Assembly (NCBI RefSeq): GCF_028294535.1 | Contig: NZ_JAQBIE010000014.1 | Coordinates: 1 to 64,000, forward strand | DNA from: Paracoccus onchidii | GTDB lineage: Bacteria; Pseudomonadota; Alphaproteobacteria; Rhodobacterales; Rhodobacteraceae | DNA length: 64,000 bases | Direction of reading: 5' to 3' | In this document: piece by piece, positions 18,236 through 27,141 of the stretch | How positions within the stretch are numbered: the first letter of the stretch is position 1 | Layout: every line of letters begins with the position of its first letter | Made by a program: the position numbers and the translations under genes | Notes under the pieces: model-generated | What the model was told of the DNA's origin: nothing | Seen by the model: only the letters and a program-made list of their open reading frames with translations | The model's database searches: none

Positions 18236-19390
18236 TCACCAGTTGGTGACAGAGCCATCCGGCCGCCACAGATGCGGCGGTTCGACGTGGGTGGGTGTTG
18301 TTGCCCTGATCTTCTCTTCGTTGACCTCGATTCCAAGGCCCGGGCTGTCGGGCACCTTGTAGGTGATGCCGTCGAGCGGGATCTGAACGGGGAACAATTC
18401 TCTGTCGTGGAAGCCAAGATCCTCGGTCGGACCCTGCCGCGTCTCGGCCCAGCTGAAATTCGGGACCGCCGCGGCCATGTGGATGGTGGCCGCGGTGCAG
18501 ACCGGGCCAAGCGGGTTGTGCGGCATCAAGTCGATATAATGCCGTTCGCACCAGCCGGCGACCTTCATCGCCTCGGTGAAACCGCCGATGTTGCAGATAT
18601 CCAGCCGCATATACTGGGTCAGCCCCTGCTCGATATAGGGCGCAGCCTGCCACTTCGATGAGAACTCTTCTCCGACGGCGAAAGGGACATTCGTCATGGA
18701 CCGCAGGGTGCGATAGGCCTCGGGTGTTTCGCAGCGAATGGGTTCTTCAAGGAAGTCCAGCGTGCCGGCAGGCAGCCGGTTGCAGAAATCCGCCGTTTCG
18801 GCGATGGACAGGCGGTGATGCAGGTCAATGCCCAGCACCAGATCGCTGCCGAATTCTTCGCGCAGCGCGATCAGTTCTTTCGATGCTTGATTTAGGTTCT
18901 TGCGCGGGTCGAAAGCGCCATCTCCGTTGAACTCTCCCGTATAGATACGCAGGCAGTCCCATCCTGCGTCCACCAGAACCCGCGCCTTGGCGATCAATTC
19001 ATCGAGGTTGGCGGATTGGGCGCTGGGGAATGTCGGAATCTCGTCGCGCTGCTTGCCGCCAAGCAATTGATAAACCGGCACGCCGAGACGTTTGCCCAGA
19101 ATGTCATGCAACGCGATGTCGATGGCCGACATGGCAGCGGTCAGTACGCGACCACCTTCGAAATACTGACTGCGGTAGCTTTCCTGCCAGATGCGGCCGA
19201 TCTGGTTGGAATCCTTGCCGATCAGAAAGCTGGCGAAATGCTGGATCGTCGCTGCGACGGCGCCTTCTCGGGCCGACAGACCGGATTCCCCCCATCCGAT
19301 CAGGCCGTCATCGGTCGAGACCTTCACCAGCAACTGGTTGCGAATCCCGACACGGGCAAGGAGTGGTTCGATGGCGGTAATCTTGGACAT
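18236..19390 (-). CDS. Enolase-superfamily sugar-acid dehydratase (galactonate-dehydratase-like)
   Basis: A 384-residue mandelate-racemase/enolase superfamily enzyme. Metal ligands are seen in LGIDLHHRLS (Asp), FLEEPIRCE (Glu) and VGEEFSSKW (Glu), and the catalytic His in DLMPHNPLGPVC. The PHNPLGPV block is typical of the D-galactonate dehydratase subgroup, which removes water from aldonic acids to give 2-keto-3-deoxy acids. It sits between the sulfatase and the importer genes, so the natural substrate could be a sugar acid left after desulfation. The exact sugar is unknown. Confidence 0.88.
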   Translation of the reverse strand: MSKITAIEPLLARVGIRNQLLVKVSTDDGLIGWGESGLSAREGAVAATIQHFASFLIGKDSNQIGRIWQESYRSQYFEGGRVLTAAMSAIDIALHDILGKRLGVPVYQLLGGKQRDEIPTFPSAQSANLDELIAKARVLVDAGWDCLRIYTGEFNGDGAFDPRKNLNQASKELIALREEFGSDLVLGIDLHHRLSIAETADFCNRLPAGTLDFLEEPIRCETPEAYRTLRSMTNVPFAVGEEFSSKWQAAPYIEQGLTQYMRLDICNIGGFTEAMKVAGWCERHYIDLMPHNPLGPVCTAATIHMAAAVPNFSWAETRQGPTEDLGFHDRELFPVQIPLDGITYKVPDSPGLGIEVNEEKIRATTPTHVEPPHLWRPDGSVTNW

Positions 19391-19402
19391 GCAATAAGCC
19401 TT

Positions 19403-20923
19403 TCAGTGCCAGCCAACGCGTGGCGCGGCGGGAATAATGCTGGGACGTTCCTCGACGATGGTTGCCGTCAACCGGTCCCGAATGGACGCGGCGCTGGAAC
19501 TGTCCCAGAGGTTGGTCATTTCGTGCGGATCGGCGGCAAGGTCGTAAAGCTCGCCTGCGCCGCTTTTCAGATCCACGGACAGGCGGTGGGTTTTCGACCG
19601 CACGGTGCGCAGGTCGAGGTCAACACCGCTGCGGCTTGCATCGACCTCCCATTCGTTATGGGCAACCTCGCGGGTCGCTCCGGCCATGACATCGGTCAGC
19701 GATGTGCCATCGTCCCCGGTCACGGTCAGGCCGCAAAGCTCGGTCAGCGTTGCGCGCAGATCCAGCGTCGAGACCGGTTCATCGAAGCGGCCCGTGGCAA
19801 TGCCTGGCCCCGACATGACCAGAGGCACGCGAAGCAATCCGTCATAGAGCATCGGTCCCTTCAGCAGCAGGCCGTGATCGCCCAGCCATTCGCCGTGGTC
19901 AGAGGTGAAGATGACAATGGTGTTTTCCAGCCTGCCGCTGGTTTCCAGGGCATCGAGAATGCGGCCGATCTGGTGGTCGATTGCTGCAATCATCCCGTAA
20001 TAGACTGCGATGACATCGCGCAGATCCGCGTCCTGCAATGCGTCGTCATTCCCCCAATAGGGTTGGTCCTCGGCATGTTTGCGCTTTTGTGTGCGGCGGG
20101 CCGGGCTTTCCAGGAAGGCACGGTGCCACCAGGGACGACGATCCAGGTCCAGTCTGCGATGTGGCGGCAGATCGATCTTCTCTGGATCGTACATCGTGGA
20201 CCAGGGGGCAGCGGCCAGAAACGGTGGGTGCGGATCGGGGAACGACACCCAGGACATCAGCGGGCGGTCGCGATCCTCGTTCAGCATGTCGAGGGTTCTT
20301 TCGCCCACCCAGGCGGTTGACATCCATTCATCTTCCAGGTCCGAACGCCAGACCTGGTTATGCGTGGTAAACGGAGGCACTGCCTTTTTCGCACGGTCCC
20401 AGCGGGTTTTGCCCTGACCATCCCGATCGAGGTAGTTTTCGTAGTGCAGGGTGAAAGGTTTGTCTTTCCAGCCGCAATGATGGTGTGGACGAAGGGTCAG
20501 GGCGACGTTTTCAAACCCCATGTAAGGTCCGGCCCAGGCTTCTTCATAGGTTGCAACGGAATCGTAGCATTCGGGAAAGCCGGTCGGTTCGAATGTTTCA
20601 TGCGTCGACAGATGCGCCTTGCCGATAAATCGCGTTTCATACCCCGCCCGGGAAAAGATCGCGCCGAGCCCTTCATCCGCAAGACGCGGGTCGAGGTTGC
20701 GCCCGTTGTCACGCACGCCATGTGAATAGGGCAGCTTGCCCGTCAGGATCGACGCCCGTGCCGGCTGACACATCGGGTGGGGGCAAATGCAGGTGTCGAA
20801 ACGCGCGCCACGATCTGCAATGCGCTGGATGTTCGGTGTGTGAACACCCCGTCCCGCTCCGCCAATACAGTCGCCACGTTGTTGGTCGGTGGTGATCAGC
20901 AAGATGTCAGGTGAACGACTCAT
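19403..20923 (-). CDS. Type I sulfatase (FGly-dependent), cytoplasmic
   Basis: A 506-residue alkaline-phosphatase-fold sulfatase. The N-terminal ILLITTDQQRGD holds metal-binding Asp residues. The formylglycine motif is CQPARASILTG with Cys near residue 52, compatible with the C-x-P-x-R maturation signal. FTSDHGEWLGDHGLLLKGP provides the second metal site. There is no signal peptide, so it acts in the cytoplasm after import. ATG 20923 is used; a GTG 15 bases upstream is possible. It is the first gene of the operon, directly behind the promoter near 21020. Confidence 0.92.
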   Translation of the reverse strand: MSRSPDILLITTDQQRGDCIGGAGRGVHTPNIQRIADRGARFDTCICPHPMCQPARASILTGKLPYSHGVRDNGRNLDPRLADEGLGAIFSRAGYETRFIGKAHLSTHETFEPTGFPECYDSVATYEEAWAGPYMGFENVALTLRPHHHCGWKDKPFTLHYENYLDRDGQGKTRWDRAKKAVPPFTTHNQVWRSDLEDEWMSTAWVGERTLDMLNEDRDRPLMSWVSFPDPHPPFLAAAPWSTMYDPEKIDLPPHRRLDLDRRPWWHRAFLESPARRTQKRKHAEDQPYWGNDDALQDADLRDVIAVYYGMIAAIDHQIGRILDALETSGRLENTIVIFTSDHGEWLGDHGLLLKGPMLYDGLLRVPLVMSGPGIATGRFDEPVSTLDLRATLTELCGLTVTGDDGTSLTDVMAGATREVAHNEWEVDASRSGVDLDLRTVRSKTHRLSVDLKSGAGELYDLAADPHEMTNLWDSSSAASIRDRLTATIVEERPSIIPAAPRVGWH

Positions 20924-21017
20924 GCCGCATCCGTCCACGGCAACGATCTTCTTTCTTCGGCCCTAGCCTTTGAACTGCAGCACATCTCGATCTCCTCAAG
21001 GCACGATTCGATTTATT

Positions 21018-21065
21018 ATTATACGATAACTGAAATTTAGTCGACTATTTTGTAAATTGTATCGT
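21018..21065 (-). promoter_or_regulatory. Promoter and nested palindromes before the sulfatase/Dpp operon
   Basis: On the minus strand a perfect TATAAT (21018-21023) lies about 95 bases before the sulfatase start in an AT-rich island. Upstream of it is the perfect 10-bp palindrome TAGTCGACTA (21038-21047), flanked by the inverted arms ACGATA (21023-21028) and TATCGT (21060-21065). No good -35 box is evident, which fits an activator-dependent promoter. The nearest regulator gene is the LysR gene at 21397-22287. Confidence 0.5.
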
Positions 21066-21396
21066 TTATTGATCTTGTTGATGCGTTTTACAAGGGCCGC
21101 CGCACCGGGATCACCGCCGATATGGCGGCATTCACCCGAAGGCGGATCCTGGTCGCGATGCCATGTCGAGAATGGGTGAAACCACGCCGTGCAGCCCACC
21201 CTTGGGTGATCGCGGCCTGATGGCGGCGGGGTGCTTCGGACATGGGGCCAGTATGCCGCTCGGTCAGGTGATTGGCCGCGTTTCCACTTGGGATGCTATC
21301 GCGCGGGTATGCGGGGCGACATTCGCCATGCCGCTGAGAATGGTCGCGAAGGTTCTGTGGCCATGTAAATGTCTGGCCTTGCCAATTGTGACAACT
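21066..21396. other. Gap without a supported gene
   Basis: About 330 bases between the sulfatase operon promoter and the end of the LysR gene. On the plus strand a short frame DAFYKGRRTGITADMAAF runs into a stop near 21220 without a plausible start. It looks like a gene fragment, but I cannot name the family. No repeat or RNA gene was seen. Confidence 0.45.
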
Positions 21397-22287
21397 TTAT
21401 GGAAATGCAACACTTTCAAAGTGTTTCAGGATCGCCTGCATTGCTCCATACCCCTTTGAGCTGGGACGCATATGGATTCCAGCCTCGCGGCGTGGCAAGC
21501 CTTGCAAGGTCGGCAGGATCAACAGGCCTTGTGTCTTTGCATGGTTCGCCAGTTGCAGCGGTGCCGACATAACGAACGGCCCGTCCTTGACCAGTTGCAA
21601 GCCGGTTGAAAATGACGCAGTGCGGATGTCGATGATATCGGCGCTGTCATCCTGCGGCGATACCGATCTGCGCAACCGGCTTTCGGTTTCAGGGTCAGAA
21701 CCAAATATCACCCATTTTTCCGCGGTCATTTGCGTAAGATCGACGGGGCTTTCATGGGCAAGCCGGTGATCGGGACGCAGAACGATCCCGTGTTCGATCA
21801 TCGCGACATGCTGAGAGCAGATGTCAGCATCCGGATCGACATCGTTCAGAACGCCGAGATAAACATCGATCTGCCCGTTGAGCAATGCCTGCCAATTGGG
21901 CTGCGATGTCGTGGCGATCAGTTCCAGTCTGAGCTGCGGAAACTGATCTTTCAGGCTGGCAAACAGGCCCGAAACCCAACTCAGATGAAACAACGGTCCC
22001 GCTGCGACACGCAACACCGAAAGTCCGCTGGTGCGGATCGTGGCGATTTCCTCACGGCAATACCGGTACTCATCTTCGATGCGCTTTGCCCGGTTCAGGA
22101 CCAATTCCCCCGCTTCGGTCAAGGTCATGCCGCGCCTGCTGCGTTCGAATAATGGGGTGTCGAAATCGGCTTCGAGATTGGCGATCCGTTTCGTGACGGA
22201 CGGTTGAGTCAGGCCCAGATGGTCGGAGGCCAATGTAAGCGATCCAAGGCGGGCCACGGCCATGAACGCAGCGAGGTTCTTTTCCAT
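21397..22287 (-). CDS. LysR-family transcriptional regulator
   Basis: A 296-residue LysR regulator. The N-terminal helix-turn-helix reads ARLGSLTLASDHLGLTQPSV followed by TKRIANLEADFDTPLFERSRRG. The rest is a two-lobed effector-binding domain. It diverges from the sulfatase/tctCBA operon with a 108-bp gap, the usual arrangement for autoregulated LysR activators. It may also act on the other sulfatase operon, whose promoter lies 370 bp beyond its 3' end. The effector is unknown. Confidence 0.92.
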   Translation of the reverse strand: MEKNLAAFMAVARLGSLTLASDHLGLTQPSVTKRIANLEADFDTPLFERSRRGMTLTEAGELVLNRAKRIEDEYRYCREEIATIRTSGLSVLRVAAGPLFHLSWVSGLFASLKDQFPQLRLELIATTSQPNWQALLNGQIDVYLGVLNDVDPDADICSQHVAMIEHGIVLRPDHRLAHESPVDLTQMTAEKWVIFGSDPETESRLRRSVSPQDDSADIIDIRTASFSTGLQLVKDGPFVMSAPLQLANHAKTQGLLILPTLQGLPRREAGIHMRPSSKGYGAMQAILKHFESVAFP

Positions 22288-22330
22288 TGTATTCCTTTTT
22301 CGAATGCAATCATTAATTCTTTCAAATTTA

Positions 22331-22346
22331 CAGAATAGATTTTCTG
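22331..22346 (+). promoter_or_regulatory. Possible LysR operator in the divergent gap
   Basis: CAGAATAGATTTTCTG has inverted arms CAGAA/TTCTG in the AT-rich gap between the LysR gene and the sulfatase gene. The position, 50 bases before the sulfatase start, suits a LysR activation site. The match is short, so confidence is low. Confidence 0.3.
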
Positions 22347-22395
22347 CTGCAACCTGCGCTGACCTGAAATTTCTGGCGTTCTGAAAGGTACAGCA

Positions 22396-23973
22396 ATGCG
22401 AACCGTTTTTGTCTTGTTCGATTCCCTAAACCGGCTTGCACTGAATGCTTATGCCGATAGCGGGATTGCCACGCCGAATTTTGATCGGTTTGCGCGGCGT
22501 TCGGTGACCTTTGACACGCATTATGTCGGCAGTTTGCCCTGCATGCCTGCACGGCGGGATCTGCATACAGGCCGGCTGAATTTCTTGCATCGTCATTGGG
22601 GGCCACTGGAACCTTTTGATGAATCCTATGCACGCACACTGAGCAAGAAGGGGGTCTATACGCATCTGGTGACCGATCACCTGCACTATTTCGAGGATGG
22701 CGGATGGGGCTATGCCAATGCGTTTGACAGCTGGGATTACATACGCGGGCAGGAATATGATCCGCTAAAGCCGGTTGTCGTGCCCGACCTCGACAAGATC
22801 CGGATGCAGTTTGACCAGCAGCAATATCCAACAGAGGGCCTGCCCGACGGGGCCGCCACACGTGGAAATTCGCCGAAGATGGCGTGGAAACGGTCGCGTG
22901 CAGCCATCAATCGCGATTTCCTGCAGGAAGAGGGCGACTATCCGATTGCCAAATGCTTTGCAGCGGCCTTTGATTTCCTTGATTTGAACAGGGGGGGCGA
23001 CGATTGGTTTCTGCAACTTGAATGTTTCGACCCCCATGAGCCTTTCGTCGCCCCCGAAAGGTTCAAGAATGCCTATGCAAGCGGGTATAACGGTAAATCG
23101 CTGGATTGGCCCCTCTATGAACGGACGTCGAATTCAGCGCAGGAGATCGCCGAAATACGCGGCAATTATGCTGCTCTGGTCGCAATGTGTGATGAGTATT
23201 TCGGAAGACTTCTGGACTATTTCGACAGATATGATCTGTGGAAAGATACCGCATTGGTTCTGACGACCGATCACGGGTTCCTGCTGTCGGAACATGATTG
23301 GTGGGGCAAGAACCGCATGCCCTATTACGAAGAGGTCTCACATATTCCGCTGATGGTCTGGCATCCTGAATGTGCGGCCGGAGAACGGCGCGCAGGCTTG
23401 ACGCAGACACCGGATTTGATGCCGACATTTCTGGAGATGCATGGCTGTGACCTGCCGGAAACAGTGACGGCAACGTCGTTGATGCCGGCACTCAGGGCAG
23501 ATGTCGCCGGACATGACGATGTGATCCTTGGGATGTTTGGCGGGCCTGTCTGTGCCACCGACGGGCGATACAGTTACTTCCTGTATCCCGATGATCCAAA
23601 CCAGCAGGAGCTGGATATCTACACGTTGATGCCGGCGCATCTGTCATCACTGTTTGATATCGATGAACTGAAGACGGCCAAGCTCAGCCCGCCCTTCGAT
23701 TTTACGAAAGGGGCGCCAGTCATGCGGCTGCGGCTTTCATCCTGCAATAGTCAGGTCGGCAATGATGGTCAGACATTGGAGGAATGCGAAACCGTCCTTT
23801 ACGACTTGCACAGCGATCCGGGCCAGAAGCAACCAATCGAGGATCCGGCCGCGATTGAACGGTTGCGATGCGCGATTGTCGGGCATTTCCGCCGGCATGA
23901 CGCACCGCATGAGATATACGGCCGCTTCGGTCTGTCAGCACAGATGGCCGCGCAGATTCCCGAGCAGGCGTGA
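22396..23973 (+). CDS. Type I sulfatase, cytoplasmic, paired with TTT transporter
   Basis: A 525-residue sulfatase. The N-terminus RTVFVLFDSLNRLALNAYA has no signal peptide. The formylglycine motif is CMPARRDLHTGR with Cys at residue 49. Metal-binding DHG occurs in LTTDHGFLLSEHDWWGKNR. It is clearly paralogous to the sulfatase at 56259-57791, sharing DSLNR, PNFDR, CMPARRDL, FLHR-WGP and TDHGFLL blocks, but is only distantly related to the one at 19403. An AAAGG site precedes the ATG. It leads an operon with tctCBA, so a small sulfated acid is the likely substrate. Confidence 0.92.
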   Translation: MRTVFVLFDSLNRLALNAYADSGIATPNFDRFARRSVTFDTHYVGSLPCMPARRDLHTGRLNFLHRHWGPLEPFDESYARTLSKKGVYTHLVTDHLHYFEDGGWGYANAFDSWDYIRGQEYDPLKPVVVPDLDKIRMQFDQQQYPTEGLPDGAATRGNSPKMAWKRSRAAINRDFLQEEGDYPIAKCFAAAFDFLDLNRGGDDWFLQLECFDPHEPFVAPERFKNAYASGYNGKSLDWPLYERTSNSAQEIAEIRGNYAALVAMCDEYFGRLLDYFDRYDLWKDTALVLTTDHGFLLSEHDWWGKNRMPYYEEVSHIPLMVWHPECAAGERRAGLTQTPDLMPTFLEMHGCDLPETVTATSLMPALRADVAGHDDVILGMFGGPVCATDGRYSYFLYPDDPNQQELDIYTLMPAHLSSLFDIDELKTAKLSPPFDFTKGAPVMRLRLSSCNSQVGNDGQTLEECETVLYDLHSDPGQKQPIEDPAAIERLRCAIVGHFRRHDAPHEIYGRFGLSAQMAAQIPEQA

Positions 23974-24005
23974 AGGTCCATACCATTTCTTGAGGAGGAG
24001 AAGCC

Positions 24006-25004
24006 ATGAGAACGACAATCAAGGGACTGCTTGCGGCGGTCGTGATTTCTGCAACGACACTGGGCGTGGCACGCGCCGAGTTTCCCGAACGAACCGTCGA
24101 ACTTGTCCATCCCTGGGGGCCGGGAAATGCCATGTCCGTCAGCCAGATCATCGCCAAGGCAATGGGCGAGGAGCTGGGTGAGAACATGCCCGTGATTTCC
24201 GTGCCGGGGGCGGCGGGCACCAAGGGTCAGATCATGGCAATGGAACGGCCTGCGGATGGTTATACCGTATTTGACGGCTATGTCGCGCCGCTGCTGCTGC
24301 AGCCGATCCTGGGAAACGCGGATTGGGATTTCCGCGATTTCAAACCCTTGCATGCCGCTGTCTCGAATGCCTTTGCCATCGGAGGACGGGCGGATGAAAC
24401 GCGCTGGTCCAGTTTCGAAGGGATGATGGAATACGGTAAGGAAAATCCGGGCGCGCTGCGCTATTCGTCGGGGACGCGCAACAATCTGCCACATATGGTC
24501 ATTGCAAAGGTGCTGCAATCATACGGCGTTGTCGCGCAGAACGTTCCGTATACGCAAGATGGCAATGCGGTGAAGGATCTCAAGTCGGGGATCCTGGATT
24601 TCTCTTTTGTGAATGTCGGTGATTACAAGGCTGATCCGGCCGCTTTCGAAATTCTTCTGGTCATGTCAGAGTTGCCCGGTGCCAAGGCGTCCTATGACGA
24701 TGCGCCTGCGATCACGGATCTTGAACTTGATCTGAACCTGTCAGGGCTTGGCCCGATGGGCTGGACTTGGTGGATCGTGCATCCCGATACACCCGAAGAT
24801 GTCACGGCGACGCTGCGCGATGCCATGGAAACCGCAATGAAACGCCCCGATGTGCAGGAAGCTATCGAACGCGTTGGTTTCGTGCCACTGGAGTGGGATC
24901 ACACCCAGTATGAAGAGATCCTGAGTTCGGTTCAATCCCAGCTTGAGGCGATGGGCAACGCCTTGATCTGGGAAGAAGAACAACTTCACAGTCTCGATCG
25001 GTAA
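24006..25004 (+). CDS. tctC: TTT transporter periplasmic binding protein (TctC type)
   Basis: A 332-residue TctC/Bug-family protein. The signal peptide ends near VARAEFP. The mature start FPERTVELVHPWGPGNAMS and the block SVPGAAGTKGQIMAMERPADGYT are family hallmarks. It captures a carboxylated ligand in the periplasm for the TctAB permease. A GGAGGAG site precedes the ATG, and the gene follows the sulfatase by 32 bases. Confidence 0.92.
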   Translation: MRTTIKGLLAAVVISATTLGVARAEFPERTVELVHPWGPGNAMSVSQIIAKAMGEELGENMPVISVPGAAGTKGQIMAMERPADGYTVFDGYVAPLLLQPILGNADWDFRDFKPLHAAVSNAFAIGGRADETRWSSFEGMMEYGKENPGALRYSSGTRNNLPHMVIAKVLQSYGVVAQNVPYTQDGNAVKDLKSGILDFSFVNVGDYKADPAAFEILLVMSELPGAKASYDDAPAITDLELDLNLSGLGPMGWTWWIVHPDTPEDVTATLRDAMETAMKRPDVQEAIERVGFVPLEWDHTQYEEILSSVQSQLEAMGNALIWEEEQLHSLDR

Positions 25005-25010
25005 GCCGCC

Positions 25011-25493
25011 ATGACAAAGCGGCAGATGGAATGGGTGGCATTGGCATTTTTTGCCGCCCTCGTGATGCTGGTATTCCAGCAGATTGCGACCTCGATGGTC
25101 GAACAGGGGATCGCCTCTGGCGGGGCCTATGACAACGCCGCAAGTTATCCCCGCGCCATCGCCATATTTCTTGGAGGGCTGATTGGTATCCAGGCGATCC
25201 TGCTGTTCATGAAAAGCAGATCGCTCGACGCACCGGTTCGCACCGAGGGCAGAGGACGGGCGATTGCCTTGTTGTTGGTTTTCGGTGGGTATCTGATGGG
25301 GCTGAACTGGTTGGGATACCATCTCAGCACGGCGCCGATGGCCTTGACCGTCATGCTGATATGTGGCGCGCGGCCCGGCCTTCGTCTGGTTCTCGTGGCA
25401 TTGGGAATGGCCTTCGGACTGGCATTTATCTTTGAAAAAATTCTCTCGGTTGTTCTGCCTGGCGGCACGTTCGGCCTGAATATTCCCTGGTAA
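25011..25493 (+). CDS. tctB: TTT transporter small permease (TctB type)
   Basis: A 160-residue membrane protein with four predicted spans, the usual TctB layout. The loop after the first span, with ASYPRAIAIFLGGL, is typical (SYPR block). It lies six bases behind tctC and ten before tctA. Confidence 0.88.
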   Translation: MTKRQMEWVALAFFAALVMLVFQQIATSMVEQGIASGGAYDNAASYPRAIAIFLGGLIGIQAILLFMKSRSLDAPVRTEGRGRAIALLLVFGGYLMGLNWLGYHLSTAPMALTVMLICGARPGLRLVLVALGMAFGLAFIFEKILSVVLPGGTFGLNIPW

Positions 25494-25503
25494 GGAAAAG
25501 ACC

Positions 25504-27015
25504 ATGTTTGCAACTTTGGCATCCGGATTCGAGATGTTCCTTACGCCGCTGGCAGTTGGTCTGACCTTCATGGGCATCCTGATCGGCATGCTTGTCGGGG
25601 CATTGCCCGGGCTTGGTCCCTTGATGGGAATCGTGCTGTTGCTGCCTTTCGCAATCGGTATGCCTCCGCTGGCGGGAATGGGGTTTCTGATCGCGATTTT
25701 CGTGGGTGGTTCTTGCGGAGGTTCGGTCTCGGCGATCCTGCTGCGAATACCGGGCACGCCATTGGCGGCGGCAACATTGCTAGACGGCTATCCGATGGCA
25801 AAGAAAGGCCGGGCGGCGGATGCCATCGGGATTGCCCTGGCCGCATCAGCCTTGGGGGGCATTGCCGGTGGGGTGGTGCTGATCATGGCATCGCCGACCC
25901 TGGCCCGATTTGCCAGCAGTTTCGGGCCACCGGAATACACCATGCTTGCGATCACCGGTTTGTTCACCATTTCCCTGATATCCGAAGGAACATTGGTGAA
26001 GGGGCTGATGGCATGTGCGTTTGGATTGCTGCTTTCGACCGTGGGCACCGATGAATTTTCGACCGGGTTCCGTTTTACTTTCGACAACCCGAACCTGATG
26101 AACGGATTTCATATCGTGGCCGTGGTCGTGGGATTGTTTGCAGTTTCGGAGATGGCGTTTCAGGTGATGGGAAGTGATCTTCTTTCCAGCCCGACAATTC
26201 AGAAGGTGCAGCCTGGTCTTGGATCTTTCGTGCGGGTGCTGAGACATTGGCCAAACCTGCTGCGTTCGTCGGGGATCGGGGTGTTTTTCGGATCCCTGCC
26301 CGGAGCTGGGGGCGATATCAGTTCGTTCAGCGCATATGGGGTGGCCAAGGCGTTCTCGGGATCGCATGAAAACTATGGCACAGGTGAAGAGGGCGGGGTG
26401 GTTGCCACCGAGGCCGCGAATAACGCAACGGTCGGGGGCGCATTGGTCCCGACATTGGCCCTGGGCATTCCGGGTGACGCGTCCTCGGCGATGCTGTTGG
26501 GCGCGATGTTGATCCTGGGCTTTGTGCCGGGGCCATTGATGTTTGTTCAGGAACCCGGTTTCGTGGGCGGGATATTCCTGGTCTACATGCTGTCGAATGT
26601 CTTTCTTCTGGTGGCGGGAATTATCGCGGCGCCTCTGTTCATCAGGGTATTGTCGATACCCAAGGCCTACCTGATACCCGCAATCCTGATCCTGTGCTGC
26701 ATTGGAACCTTCGCCCTTCAGGCATCCGTATTCGATCTGCTTGTGATGTTCGCATTTGGTCTGGTCGGAATGCTGTTCCGATTGACGGGATACCCATTGT
26801 CACCCGTGGTGCTTGGGTTGATTCTGGGGCCAATTCTGGAAAGCAATCTTCGCCGGTCTTTGCTGATTTCCCGGGAAGGCTATTGGATCTTTCTGGATCG
26901 TCCGGTCGCCAGCGCGCTTGTCGTGCTGAATGTTCTGATCCTGACCGGTCTTCTTGTCTCGAGCTTGCGGCGCATGAAAAAGGCACGAGGTGGAAAGCGT
27001 GCTCTCAACCCATAA
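25504..27015 (+). CDS. tctA: TTT transporter large permease (TctA type)
   Basis: A 503-residue permease with about twelve spans. Family motifs include GALPGLGPLMGIVLLLPFA, the glycine-rich GGSCGGSVSAILLRIPGTP, and the second repeat GSLPGAGGDISSFSAYG with EAANNATVGGALVPTLALGIPG. It forms the proton- or sodium-driven channel. It ends the operon; a hairpin at 27078-27110 follows. Confidence 0.93.
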   Translation: MFATLASGFEMFLTPLAVGLTFMGILIGMLVGALPGLGPLMGIVLLLPFAIGMPPLAGMGFLIAIFVGGSCGGSVSAILLRIPGTPLAAATLLDGYPMAKKGRAADAIGIALAASALGGIAGGVVLIMASPTLARFASSFGPPEYTMLAITGLFTISLISEGTLVKGLMACAFGLLLSTVGTDEFSTGFRFTFDNPNLMNGFHIVAVVVGLFAVSEMAFQVMGSDLLSSPTIQKVQPGLGSFVRVLRHWPNLLRSSGIGVFFGSLPGAGGDISSFSAYGVAKAFSGSHENYGTGEEGGVVATEAANNATVGGALVPTLALGIPGDASSAMLLGAMLILGFVPGPLMFVQEPGFVGGIFLVYMLSNVFLLVAGIIAAPLFIRVLSIPKAYLIPAILILCCIGTFALQASVFDLLVMFAFGLVGMLFRLTGYPLSPVVLGLILGPILESNLRRSLLISREGYWIFLDRPVASALVVLNVLILTGLLVSSLRRMKKARGGKRALNP

Positions 27016-27077
27016 ATCCTGTTTCTGGCCCGCCCGCCTAAGGCGGCCAGACCTGTGTCAGCCTGAAAGCTATTCCC

Positions 27078-27110
27078 AAGGCAGCGGGCGATTTCCATTC
27101 CCGCTGCCTT
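27078..27110. terminator. Bidirectional hairpin between tctA and hmgA
   Basis: AAGGCAGCGGG (27078-27088) pairs perfectly with CCCGCTGCCTT (27100-27110) around an 11-base loop, between two convergent genes. There is no long T run on either strand, so efficiency is uncertain. Confidence 0.55.
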
Positions 27111-27141
27111 GAATGATGTTCACGCGTTCCGACTGGTCAGG

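Noticed and set aside
16816..18249. A 477-codon plus-strand frame antisense to the large binding protein
   Set aside because: Low-complexity composition without motifs, while the minus-strand protein has a signal peptide and family blocks.
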